Assembly (NCBI GenBank): GCA_902729315.2
Contig: LR746272.1
Coordinates: 10,286,327-10,350,326, forward strand
DNA length: 64,000 nucleotides
Origin: Spirodela intermedia
Lineage: Eukaryota; Streptophyta; Magnoliopsida; Alismatales; Araceae
Direction: 5' to 3'
In this document: in pieces, positions 23,015 through 34,789 of the stretch
Layout of the letters: each line of letters begins with the position of its first letter
Position numbering within the stretch: the first letter of the stretch is position 1
Notes under the pieces: generated by a model
Seen by the model: only the letters and a program-made list of their open reading frames with translations
What the model was told of the DNA's origin: nothing
Databases searched by the model: none
Translations under genes and position numbers: made by a program

Positions 23015-23830
23015 ACGAAAAATTAGTTACGACGTTTCATATTTTCTATGGTTTCGGTGTGCGCGAAATCCATTTTCTTCTCTCTTCCTCCTTCGACCAT
23101 TCTTTCTACAAAATCAACATATTCTCTCTAAGTTTCCGTCCCATTTTCCTTGGAGGCCTCCTCCACCGCCAGCTGCAGGTCCCTCTCTGTGTTCTTGTCT
23201 ATGTTGACGTTCAGCACCAGGCCGCAGCGGCACACGAACTGTAGCTCCGGCCTGCTGTTGTGGAAACCCCCCACCCTCACCACATCACCCAACCTGTACC
23301 TGTACAGACCTGCACCACCACGCGAAACAACAGGAAGTAAGATTGGGACACTCCTCATTTATCTGCCGATAACAGTCGGTGCCCAAAACACTCACCGGCG
23401 AAGTTCGTGATTATGATTTCGTACTCCTTCCCGAGCTCGATCTCCTCGAGACCGATCGGCTCAGCTTCTACGGCCGGCTTGTCCCCACTATTCGTCGCCA
23501 TGGGGATGAACTCGAAGTACCCGATGTCGGGGATCACAGCAAACCTCACCTCCTCAGGAGGCAGGTCAGGATGTATGTTGACCCCGATCATGCCCTCCGA
23601 CGAGCCATAATCGCCACTCAAGAGCGGCAGATCCCCGGCATAATGTCTCAGCTTCTGCACATATGGCTCCATCGATCCGGTCATTATGCCACGGACGTAT
23701 TTTGCGTTCGGCCAGAGCTCGGGGATCAACCCAAACCAGTTTCTCAGGCCCTGCATTTGTTGTAGATCTCGTCCGCCAGCTGAGGATTGGGGATCAGCAG
23801 CTAAGGAGACGGCGGCATTCATTGAAGGAC
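22562..23830 (-). pseudogene. GH3 copy B, 3'-only pseudogene
   Basis: Only the last part of a GH3 gene remains. 22562-22855 encodes the C-terminal part of exon 4 (RSFVDAGYMTSRK to FFSAAY, then stop). At about 22856-23150 roughly 95 bases of exon 4 are replaced by about 295 unrelated bases that include a (CT)n tract. 23150-23309 is the start of exon 4 with YRYRLGDVV. Intron 3 (23310-23395) keeps its splice signals. 23396 to about 23830 is the end of exon 3, with MTGSMEPY and YGSSEG intact. A frame change near 23760 and loss of everything upstream remove the N-terminal two thirds, including the first ATP-binding motif. It cannot make an enzyme. Confidence 0.9.
22961..23012. repeat. (CT)n microsatellite
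   Basis: An uninterrupted run of 26 CT units inside the foreign segment that replaced part of exon 4 of GH3 copy B. Confidence 0.97.
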
Positions 23831-23875
23831 CAGCAGGAATCAGCGGAACAGTAGGAGCAAGGCCGCGAGCGGTGG

Positions 23876-23893
23876 CCGCCAGAGGATTGAATT

Positions 23894-23940
<47 letters not shown>

Positions 23941-25007
23941 CAGCAGTAGTTTCAGGGAGGGAGTGGAGCCCTCAGAAAACGCGGAAGACTAAAGCCGCCA
24001 GGCCACCCGCCATTCCGATGAAGCGTAAAAGATACGATATAGACGACCAGAGAAACCCAGGGAATCGAAAATGCCTCTCGCAGGGGAGTTCTAGACGTTT
24101 GCGAAGACCAGGCTCCCTAATTTCAACGAGGGAGAAAAAAAGAGGCCTCACAGGAAAGCCGGAAGATCAAGCTGCCAGGCTCAGCAGCCACTCCTTCGCT
24201 CCGAAAGCCTATAACAGAGAAAACCCAAGATCTCCGATGACGATACGGAGGAACAGATTCGAGACTGATGGCACCGCCCTCTCCGATGAAGCGGAAGAGA
24301 TAAGATATATAGACGACCAGAGGAGCCCGATTGACACAGCCAGAGGAACCTGGGGAAGGGAAGACTATTCCGTCCCCAGGAGGCCCAGGATCCATGTGAG
24401 ATGGTCGGGTCGTCCAGACGGGAGCAGGGCCACAAAGCACAGGGTGGAGCGGGGCTCAGCAATGGTCGGGGAACAGAAGAACAGGAGATGACGAAATTTG
24501 ACTACGAAGATTACCCCCCCTCCAGCGAGAAGGGGGAAGAAGACTCCGTGAGGAGATTGTGGATTGGCCATCTCAACTCGGCTCTACTCGGGGTCCCAGC
24601 AATCGGTCTCTTCCATTATTCTTGTCTTCAAGTTCATTTTCCTACTGTAAGACCCCTTATTTACTCTATAGAGACCAGATTATTACAGATCATTTTGGTT
24701 ATACATCTTCACGTTCCCTTTATATGTCGGTGAGCATCCATCAATTTAGGTCACTCCATAATGGGCGCCAAGCCAAACGATCCTAAACTAGAGAGCCTGG
24801 AGAAGGAGCTCAAGGAGGTTCAACACCTACTCACCAAAGACCAGTCAGAGAAGGCAGAAACCCGGCATCAATTGAAGAATGACCAAGCAGAGCTGCAGAA
24901 GTAACTAGGACCAATCACTTAGTCCTTGAAGATCTTCATGGGCGACTGAATCAACCCCAAGGATGATCGAGCAAGGAAAATTTTTACCCATAACCGTTGG
25001 AAGAATG
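23876..25007. repeat. Upstream region of GH3 copy B with local duplication
   Basis: 24061-25007 matches about 720-1690 beside copy A. Before it, 23876-24060 is a second, more diverged copy of the 785-1010 type sequence, with an expanded (GA)n run at 23896-23939 where copies A and C have only a short one. B carries an extra AACCCAAGATCTCCGATGAC near 24225 that A and C lack. At 25007 the homology stops at a minus-strand Athila fragment. Confidence 0.8.
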
Positions 25008-26640
25008 GTCAATTTATATAAAATATCATAATTAGTCAAAATTTGATATTAAGTGATTCAATTTTTTTCTCAATTTAATATAAATATAAGTTTATTTATC
25101 ATGAGTTAAGACTTAAAATATATTATTAATTAATTATTAACTAATGATAATGAAGACTTCTCACATCCCTTGACTTAAATCACTACTAATTCCTTAGTAA
25201 TAAAATTACATAAATTATTTAGCATTTATAAATTTCAAACATCATATTTCAATATATTATAATACAATTCGAAATGATGCAGCTCGAGATACCCTAAGAT
25301 TCTTATTATTGAGTAAGAAAAAAATATAAAATATTTTAATCTTTCAATACTTCTCAAAATAATAATCAAGATTTTACTTCTTCTAATAACATAATTATGA
25401 CTTCTTCCCTCATAAAAATAAATTTCAAGATGATCAAATTATTAATCCTGATTCAAGAATAATATTGGTCTTCTATTCTGTTTTTCTAATACTTGATTTT
25501 TAAAGTCTATACTATTTTTCTCAATTTTCTTTTAATGAATAAATAGTTTTTTTTATAAACATTTTTTGACAATGAGAATGATGTCTCACACCCTTTATAT
25601 GTACTCTTCATTTTTCAAGGCTATTTCTCCATCTCTTTATTTTTCTAGCAGCCATAATTTTCTTATAAATAAATTTTGACAATGAGAATGTCGTCTCATA
25701 TCTTCCACATGTACTCTTCATTAATATACTTTCATGTTGTCATTATTTTTTCATTTCAGAACAAATAGTTTCTCCTTATAAGTCTTATAGATCAAGATGT
25801 AAACATCTCTATCAAACCCAAATAATCAATCAAATCTTCACATCAAGTGCTTGTTATCTATAGAGATCATAAAGTGAAAATTCTGTAAACTTAAATCTAT
25901 ATCATCTATCATGTATCTGAAGAATATTTAAAAATCTAATGTCACTAATCACTCTTCTAACTTATCAATAATTATCGTAATCTCTTTGTATATCAATTAT
26001 TATAATTGATTTATGTTTTTGTGCATATAATATGATGTAAGAAATTTATAGATGAGATAATTGTGACAATTGTCTTTTCTTCTCAATTTGTTTCCAACAA
26101 CAACGAATTTGTCAAAAATAAATCAAAATTATCTTCTTTATAGCTGTAATTTTCGAATTTAAGTCATATATATCCAGGGAATTGAATGTGAGGAAAAGGT
26201 TTCTAAATTTTCAAAATTTGGACCTTTTTTTGGCTATTTTTGATAGTAAACTGTTTTCTACAGTTTCTGACAGAAAATCATCAAACAAATGCTATAGTGT
26301 TTTCAAAAAATAATCTGATTTCTTTTATAGGTGAACATGAAAATAAATACAAACAAATTGCTTAATCATTCTACATAAAATACCGAGACTTAATAATTCA
26401 CTCACCAACTTAAAAATAACATTTCCCTCAATAACAAAAAAATTGAAATAGAATATACAAAGCATAATTGTTCTTAAAAAAAATGCTATATATGCAAATT
26501 TAAGTACTAAAAATGATGTCATAAAAGATGAAGTTCATATAGACATCACCTCAACCTCGTTTTTAATTTTTCACTTCATCTTACACTCCTCCTCTTACAC
26601 TTTTTTTTTGAAGAAATAAATATAGAAAATAAAAATTATT
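25008..26640 (-). mobile_element. Truncated Athila-type fragment
   Basis: This is the reverse complement of the 3' end of the inner element's family. About 25008-25162 is the first 155 bases of the LTR (start TGAGAAGTCTTCATTATC on the minus strand), and 25163-26640 the noncoding 3' region. Landmarks are the polypurine tract next to the LTR, the AAGTTGGTGAGTGAATTATT copy near 26400, and the GTGTAAGAGGAGTG block near 26590. It is clearly more diverged than the two LTRs of the intact copy are from each other. No pol is present. Confidence 0.8.
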
Positions 26641-27194
26641 GCGAAAGTGGGGAGCAAGTTCAGAGTCTAGTTGGATCAAAAAACTAACTTTACTATACAA
26701 GACTGTGTGATAATTAGGAGGTTGAGTCAAATAAACTATGGGGTCTGACTTGTTCCTCCAATCCAAAACTATTCCGAAGCATCTTTTTCTATGAGGGTCA
26801 GCTTCTCTCTCGAGTGGGGTACAGAAAATATTCAAGCTCTAGACTGGATGGCTGGGGAAAATAATCACAGGCTTAAGATGACGAATAAATTGACGACGGA
26901 CTCGGTAATGTAGGAGTTTTTTATGATAAGCAGGACTAATTTTGTTGCAGCTTTGGGCATTTGCTGGTCTCGTGCTGGACTCCGCGTATCTATGTCTTTG
27001 ATTCGACGACTATCTTTTCATCCCACTTGTGTCGATAGAAAAGGAAGTCCTGTCTCTCCAGATCTACCCGCACTCATTCATGTACACGGGCCCAAACTCG
27101 AAACTTTTGGCCAGCGACGCAACAAGACACGCATCAGTGTCACGACGACACCTAATGGGATCCCAACAGAATATTTATTAATCTGGGCAAACTT
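26641..27194. other. Unassigned spacer downstream of GH3 copy C
   Basis: Mixed-composition DNA between the Athila fragment and the GH3 3' flank. A plus-strand open frame at 26923-27276 and a minus-strand one at 27078-27359 look like chance; neither resembles a family I know. Homology with copy B begins at about 27190. Confidence 0.4.
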
Positions 27195-27404
27195 TCCGCG
27201 CTTCGACCTTCCTATGATTGCCATTAATCGTAGCTTTAACACAAAGAACCTACGCGACGTCTTCCGACTGCAATAAATGGCCCGGTGGATGGGCCAGACG
27301 GTGGGAAGGTACCGACCTCGACGATGAGCTGACGGGAACGAGCCCCCACCATTCATCACAGCACACGCGCTTGTAGTTGTTATAACATCCCTGCCACGGC
27401 CGCC

Positions 27405-29947
27405 TCAGTCGTAGGCCGTGCTGAAGAAGCTCTCGACGACGTTGTCGCAGAGGATGCGGAGAACCGCCGCGTTGGAGGCGCCAATGAAGCGCGGGTTCTT
27501 GAACTGGCCAATGGAGGCGCCGTGGTTGATGTAGTGCTCGAGAACCTTGCGGAAGGTGCCTTGCCGGACTATGCGGAGCTCCAGTGGGGCGATGCCCTTC
27601 GCCTTCCTCGAGGTCATGTAACCGGCGTCTACGAAGGAGCGGTCCAAACAGTCCGCACAGCTGTGGAGGACGCCCTCCCTGGCCTCGCCGCTGAGCTCCC
27701 AGAAGATGACGTAGTGCCCGGGTTCTGCCGAGCGATCAACGCATCTGGAGAAGTCGATGACCTCCAGATTCTCCGTCGCCACCAGCTTGGAGGCCTCATC
27801 CACCGCCAGCTGCAGGTCCCTCTCCGTGTTCTTGTCTATGTTGACATTCAGCAGCAGGCTGCGGCGGCACACAAACTGTAGCTCCGGCGTGCTGTTGTGG
27901 AATCCCCCCACCCTCACCACATCGCCCAGCCTGTACCTATACAGACCTGCACCACCACGCGAAACAACAGGAGGATTGGGACAGTTTCTCCTCCGAGAAA
28001 TCATCATTTATCTACCGATGCCAGTCAACGCCTGCAACACTCACCGGCGAAGTTCGTGATTATGATTTCGTACTCTTTCCCGACCTCGATCTCCTCGAGA
28101 CCGATCGGCTCAGCTTCTACGGCCGGCTTATCCCCGCTATTCGTCGCCATGGGGATGAACTCGAAGTACCCAATGTCGGGGACCACCGCGAACCTCACCT
28201 CCTCAGGACGCAGCTCAGGATGTATGTTAACTCCGATAACGCCTTCCGACGACCCATAATTAAAACTCAAGAGCGGCAGATCCCCGGCATAATGTCTCAG
28301 CTTCTTCAGATATGGCTCCATCGATCCGGTCATAATGCCATGGACGTATTTCGTGTTCGGCCAGAGCTCGGGGATCAACCCTAACCAGTTGTTCAGGCCC
28401 TTGCATTTGTTGTAGATCTCGTCCGCCAGCTGAGGATTGGGGGTCAGCAACTTGGAGACGGCGGCCCTCATGGAAGGATCGGTGATCTTGGGAGAGAGGA
28501 CCCCATCCCTGATGTTCGCGCAGAGCTCCTCCCAGACGAGCTCGAATGTTCTGAACGCCTGGACGATGTTGTGGACGAAGGTGGCATAGATGAACTGAAC
28601 CTCCTGATACGAGAGAAGCCCGCATAAGAGATGGCAGTAGAGAGACTGCTCGAAACTACGGCCGAAGGTGACTTCATCCGGGCTGGTGGCCTGCGACTGG
28701 ATATCTTTCATGGTGCGCTTGAATTGGTCACTGCGGAAGATGTTTGCGGAGACGGAGGCAGCCACGATGCCCCCACTCGTCCGGACTTCATGGCTGCCGT
28801 AGATGAACTTCAGGGCTTTTCCATCACCATGGGGAAACACCCTGGAAAACAGAACGGAAACGGGGTCAGGCATCCATTCAAGAAAACTCTCGAGAATCAT
28901 CGAACAGCTTCACAGAATCAGAGCCCCTGGACTACTAATTATTCAACTTTTTGGGAAGAAGAATAGGAGAGTTTGGAGGATGAAACCCAAGTTCGCCATT
29001 AAGATTCTTAGTTCAGATAAACAATGCACTTGACGGTGGTACTGCTCAAATTCCTGCATATCTGGGAAAGAAACTAGATTATGCTCCGCATTCTCCCCCA
29101 CAAATGGCGATGGAATTTCTGGGAAAATCGCTCACAGAAGGTAGATCTCAAATTCGGCGGAAATGAACTTCAAAAAAAGAGAAAAAAATTCAGAAACCAA
29201 TGTCTAATCCTCTCCCGGTGCAGCTCCAGCTGATTAGAAAACACAAGCCACGGAATGGGGTAATCAGAGTGCAGACCTCGTCCAGAAATCCCCCAGTTCA
29301 AACTCGAGGCAGATGAATAAAAAAAGGGGGAGAGAAAAATAGATAATCAGAGCTTAAGGAATAACTAAACTCATAAAGCAGAAAGATGAGCTCCTTACTT
29401 GTTTCTGAAAGCAAACGACGTTCGGTATACCTGCATCGCATTCTGAACCAGCAAGTCATTGAAGGGAACGTACTTGGGCTTCCCTTGTGTAGTACCAGAG
29501 CTGGAAGCATTGGACAGCACAAGCAATGTCAGAAACAGCTGATAGTAAACGCGCCAGCCGGGGAAATGAACTAGACCCAGCACCCGTGGACATGCCACCG
29601 GGAAAATCTTACGTCAAGGAAAGGGAAGTTATCGGCTTCCCAGTGAGAATGGGGGAAGACTCCCCAGCTACAATTCTGCGAATATAGCTATCGAGATCAG
29701 CGTGGGAGACGAGGGGAACGCATGCCTTGAAGCTCTCGGGATCGGTTCGCCCTCCCAGTCCCAGGTTCTGCAGATACTCCGCTTCGCTATTCTCTTCCAG
29801 GATCATCTTGAGGGTCTCCCTCTGGACCTTCCCCACGTCCTTGGTCAGCGCTTCGAACTCATCGATGACGGCATCCTGGTGAAAATTTCTCATCTTCGCC
29901 GAAGGGGTTGAGAAAAAAAGCAAGTCCTGGAAAGAGAAATCTTTCAC
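27405..29947 (-). CDS. GH3: GH3 acyl-acid amido synthetase, group I-like (copy C, intact)
   Basis: Four exons join in frame: 29947-29613, 29500-29399, 28841-28045 and 27946-27405, all with GT-AG introns. They give 1776 bases and 591 residues, the usual length. Visible motifs: ATP-binding TSGTTQGK at residues 112-119, YGSSEG at 341-346, YRYRLGD at 414-420 and the C-terminal FFSTAY end. Known of the family: cytosolic enzymes that activate an acyl acid with ATP and transfer it to an amino acid, tuning jasmonate, auxin or benzoate levels. The N-terminus and exon layout resemble the JAR1/GH3.10 group, so jasmonate-related conjugation is a reasonable inference, but the substrate cannot be read here. 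It is the only complete GH3 copy in the window. Confidence 0.95.
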
Positions 29948-30640
29948 TATTCAGGGAATCTTCATAGTCCCGAGGTAGAATCATGGAAAAGGAAGCCTCG
30001 ATTGGAATCCAAAATGATGTGCCATTGGCCTTGAAATGCGAAGAACATATCCTCCGGAATCCCCATTCGCAGTCCCAAGAGGCTGCTCTCCCCGCTGGAT
30101 CCACCGAATCTGGAAGAAATCAGAGAGAGAAAGAGAGAGAATTGATCGAAATCTCCGCTACGCGGCGGCGAGCTCGGCTCGGCTTTTCACAGATACCCTC
30201 AGCTTCAGCGAAGAACAGCCGGTTGAAACCCGGGGACAAAACATCCGCCGGGAATCGGAAACCCCTCTCGCAGGGAAGTTCTAGACGTTTGCGAAGGCCA
30301 GGCTCCCTCGTCGGCGGCCAGAGGATTGAATTAAAGAGAGAGAGGCAGTGGTTACTTTGAGGGAGAGAAAAAGAGGCCTCACAGGAAAGCCGGAAGATCA
30401 AGCTGCAGGCCTCAGCAACCACTCCTTCGCTCCGAAAGCCTATAACAGTGAAGATACGGAGGAACAGATTCGAGACTGATGGCACCGCCCTCTCCGATGA
30501 AGCGGAAGAGATAAGATATATAGACGACCAGAGGAGCCCGATTGACACAGCCAGAGGAACCTGGGGAAGGGAAGACTACGTCCCCAGGAGGCCCAGGATC
30601 CATGTGACATGGTCGGATCGTCCAGACGGCAGCAGGAAAA
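29948..30640. repeat. Upstream region of GH3 copy C
   Basis: Nearly identical to 418-1110 beside copy A; I see only a handful of substitutions and one 3-base difference in nearly 700 bases. It must hold the promoter and leader of copy C. At about 30640 the similarity to A ends and the sequence passes into the 3' side of the CIP1-like gene. I see no auxin-response element of the strict TGTCTC type that I would trust. Confidence 0.75.
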
Positions 30641-31136
30641 TGATCCTACGGGGTAATAACGGCTCAAAGCTTATCCAATATATATGACACTATCCCCTGG
30701 TGACTGACTTAAATACTTTTTGCAATATTTGGAAAAAAAATCGTTCCTGATAAAATATTATTTCATGGTTTGAGTGGAATAGGTGAAAAAATGAAACTGG
30801 GCCACTTAATAAACATGAAAATTTTATCAATATTTGCGAACCAGACCCCATCGTCATCAACATCTCAGTCCAAGCCCAAGCCCAAGTAGTTACTGAAGAA
30901 TAACGGCCAACAAATAATGCTTCAAATAAATACCAAGATATGACAAAGCTAGTCCTCCATGTCTCCATGAATCTCCTTGGGAGGCCGAGATAGCTCATGG
31001 GATCTCACAGAAGACCTCCATAGCTGCGCCAACCTCTCCCTACAGCGTTTTTTTACAAGTAAACAGATCAAAAAAATAACAAGTAGCTAAAAGATACAGC
31101 ATGAGGGAGACAAAAGAATGGAGAGGGCGCTGGGTT
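30641..31136 (-). other. 3' flank of the CIP1-like gene
   Basis: AT-rich DNA downstream of the stop codon at 31137, duplicated at 21989-22370. It probably holds the 3' untranslated region, and no independent gene is seen. Intact GH3 copy C ends its own upstream region directly beside it, so the CIP1-like gene reads toward the GH3 promoter. Confidence 0.6.
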
Positions 31137-34100
31137 TCACGATCTGCGCCTTCTTCTATTGAGAGTCGCAGAGAGGAGCTTGCAGACGTGGTCGCAGTTC
31201 TCACGATGGTATTCGATCAGCAGGCACAGCTGCCTTATGGCCTCCCTCTTCTCCTCATCCCTGGAAAACAGCTCCACCTTCGATTCGCTCTCTCTCCTCT
31301 CCAGCTCCGCCACCCTCTGCGCCAGTCTTTCCTCCTCTTTCATCTTCTCATCCAGCTTTGATCGAATGAGGGTGGATTCATCTTTCAGCATGGAGATGAT
31401 TCCTTCCTTGTAGTTCAGCCTCATCCCCAGCTCCCTCTTCTCAACCTTCAATCCTTCTTCCGAGTGAACCAACGCCGTTATCCACCTCTTCATCAACATG
31501 ACATCATTGGAGCAATCGGAAATGTGGGTGTGGATCCGCCTGCAGTCGTCCTCCAGTTTTAGCTCCAGATCATCAAAGGCCCTACCCAGAGACTCCATTT
31601 CTAACTGCACCAATTCCTTGACTCGCCGGAGCTCACCCTCCACGAGATTAACTCTGGATGTCAAGTTCAATGAGTGCTCTTCTAGTTTTCTGCGTTCTTC
31701 GTTCAATGCGTCCACTGTCCTCTTGTGGATCTCTTCCTTGTCCTTGCTTTCCGTTTCGGTTATCTTAAGCTTTTGATTCGATAGGCGGATCTGGACTTCC
31801 AGGTTTTGAACGTCTCCATTCAGCTTCATCAACTCCTTGTCCAATTCCGCTTTCTCTGATTCAGAGAATTTAAGCTTCTCAACCACTTCTTTCAAGTTAT
31901 CCTCCAGTCCGTTCAGCTGTAGTTTCTGTTGCTGGACAACTCCTAGTAGCGACAGAATTATCTCCTCCTTTTTCTCCAGCTCGACAATCCTCCCCTGTGC
32001 AGCCTCCAGATCCTTGGAAGACTCTAAGAGCTGACTCTCAAGAAGCTTATAGTTTGCAGACAACTCATCGAGATTATCCTTCCGCTCTTTCAACATCACC
32101 TCTTGGGTGAGGACTTTGCCCGTGAGTTCACTTTCCAACTTCTCTGCGAGACTTTGCTTCTCCGTGGCCTCATTACTCATAGTCTTCACCAGTTCTTCTA
32201 ACTCGTTGATTTTTATATACGCTGAATCAACTGCTTGTTGCAGGTTACTTGCGTGAGCCATTGATGTCTGGATCTCAGCTGATGCTTCTTCAAGCTTCTT
32301 CTCGAGAGATAAAAAGTCGGCTTCTTTGTCCTGCAACTGCTTTTCAAGATCAGATAGCTTACCTTGCGAGTCCAGCTGATCCTGCTGAAATACACAAATC
32401 TCCTTCCTTAGTTGTTCTGATTCATCTACAATGCCTTTTAGGCTGCTTTCTGATTCCCCGAGTTTAGTTAGTGCTGATGCTTTCTCTGATTCCAACATGT
32501 TTTTGGCTTCTTCGACAACTTCTAGTTTGTGAACAAGATCATCAATTTTCTCCTTCAAGACAGAATTAGCACCTTCGAGGCGTTCTTTATCAGCCTTTAA
32601 CTCATGCATCTCATTCTCAAGTACCAGTGTCCTGCTCAAAAGGATCGAAATTTCTGTAGAAACTGCCGACTTGTCTTCTTGTAATTCTTGTATTGTCTTC
32701 CTCAGGTCTAACACTTCGCAGGTAGCTGTTTCTAATTCCCCATTGACGCCATCATACTTAACCTGAAGCTCAGTCTTCTCAATCTTTGATATTTCTAACT
32801 CTTTTGACAGTATGTCCGTGTCCTCTTGAATCTTTTTTAACTTCTTGACGGCCTCATCATGCTCTAAACATAATGACGATTTCTCATCACTAATGGCTCT
32901 CATCTGCGAGTTCAAGCCTTCATTTTCGCCCAGTAGTTTTGACTTTTCATCTTTCAAGAGTTCACATTCTGTCATCAGTTTTTCGATGGTTTTCTCATGC
33001 ACTTCCATCTGCGATGTGATCCCTTGCATTTCAGACTTCAGAGCGTTGGCATCTTCCTCAAACGTTAAACATCTCTGGACCAGATCGGCCATTTGTTTAT
33101 TAGCTGCTTCCTTTTCAGCCTCCAGATTTTCATTCTCTGCCAACAGCTTTGTATTCTCAGCTGACCGTTCATTTGCTGTTTTTAAGTGCAGTTCTGATTC
33201 ATCTCTCAGATCCCTAGTAATGATATCTGCCAGCTGAATCTTGTCTAATAGTGAAGCATTTTCAGAGCCTAAGGAGTCTTTCTCTTCACTTGTGGATATT
33301 AATTTCCGCTTTAGATCATCCATTTTCTGTACCACAGCTTCCAGTTCCTGCTTTAAAACTCCATTTGCATCTTGTAATAATGATATCTCAGATTTCAATC
33401 GTTCACCTTCGACTTTATATGTTTCTATAAGTTCATCAGTCTCCCCCAACTTCTTCAGGACCGTAGAATTTTCAAGAACGAGAGCTTCATACTTTTGATC
33501 TGTTAGAGATTGTAATTTCATGGATTTCTCAAGATCTTGCCTTAGATCTCCATTCTCATTCTGGGAGGTAAGAAGGCTTTCTTTGGTATAGTTAAGCTCA
33601 TCTTTCAAAGTTTCCAATTCTCCCTTCACATCAGCATTCTCATTCTGCAATTGCACATTTTTGACTTGGAACTCTTCCACATTCTTCTCTGTCTGTTCTA
33701 GCCTGCCATAAATCACAGACTTTTGACCTAACAAAGTTTGATTCTCTTCTTTGAGAGATTGCAGCCTTTCATTGGTGAGAAATTCTTGCTCATGGTGTTC
33801 TTGCTTCAATTTTTCATTCTCAACCCGTAAATCCTCTATCTTCTTTCTCGTATTGTTTAGTTCATCTTGCATTAAAAAGTATTCCGCCTCCCTTTCAGAA
33901 AATTTCGTGGCTAGATTTTCTCCTTCTTTTATCTTCAAACCCATAGATCTCAGTTCCGTCTCCAGGTCAAAGTTTTTACTTTTCAAGATCTCAAGTTGTG
34001 ACTGCAAATAGTGGAAATCTTCCACAGAAATTTTCTCTCCTCCCAAGCCCCTCTCTGTGCCTGTATCACCCCTGTCATTTCCATTGTCGGACTTATTTGA

Positions 34101-34789
34101 GTCCGAATCTGATGAATTGGAATCTGATGAACTGTGGTCAACTAAGAAGCTGCCATTTGACTTTCCGTCATGAACTTTTTCTGAAAGCTTCCCTATCAAT
34201 TGATGATAACTCCCATAAAGAGATACGTAATGCCTATCTAAATCCTGAATAAGTGTATGCAATTCTGATGCTTCATTCGAGAGTTCAGCAGAACTGTTAT
34301 CTTTAGCAGTAATCAGCTTGAATATGGCTGCAAAACTGTTGTCAATATCTGCAAAACCCATGCATTGCATAAGCATTTGTAGTAATTGGCGCGTCATACT
34401 TGCATGGGGAGACTGGAGGGATAAGAAAGCTCGAGAACTGGAGCAAGAAATGAAAAGAACTTTATTTGGCCATCTATCATTAAAATGAGAACCACTGAAT
34501 CAAACATGGTGCCAATGTATTTGAAACCATAAAGAAAAGAAAAGTAAATGGGAAAGGTTTGCGGCACATTCCAGTCGATATGAGAAGCTTAAATGAGACC
34601 AAGGCACCATCTGCCGCGGAAAACAATGAGTTCCACCCTCACCACCGAATCAAATGAGACCAACATCACTGTATGTAATAGATGAAAGCAGAGAAATTTA
34701 CTTTTCTTTTCATTGACAACTTCAGAGTGCCCAATGTCGATATCAGCTTTTATTGATGAAAGAAATTTCTTTAATTTCTTTTGCTTCAT
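31137..34789 (-). CDS. CIP1: CIP1-like long coiled-coil protein
   Basis: Two exons join in frame: 34789-34702 and 34348-31137 (GT-AG), giving 1099 residues. Residues 1-90 resemble the diverged NAB-type N-terminus of COP1-interactive protein 1: a basic start (MKQKKLKKFLSSIKADI), then NIDNSFAAIFKLI and HYVSLYGSYHQLIGKL. Residues about 100-135 are a Ser/Asp/Asn-rich linker. From about 145 to 1060 almost everything is heptad-rich coiled coil. The C-terminus (IRQLCLLIEYHRENCDHV, then a basic tail) is the conserved end of this family. Known of the family: cytoskeleton-associated proteins; Arabidopsis CIP1 binds COP1 and affects ABA responses. An acceptor-like CAG upstream of the ATG, near 34825, suggests a further 5' untranslated exon. 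Confidence 0.88.

Noticed and set aside
1-31136. A gene cluster for a novel pathway
   Set aside because: The repeated units are GH3 and CIP1-like copies, and the space between is retroelements; no other enzyme genes are present.
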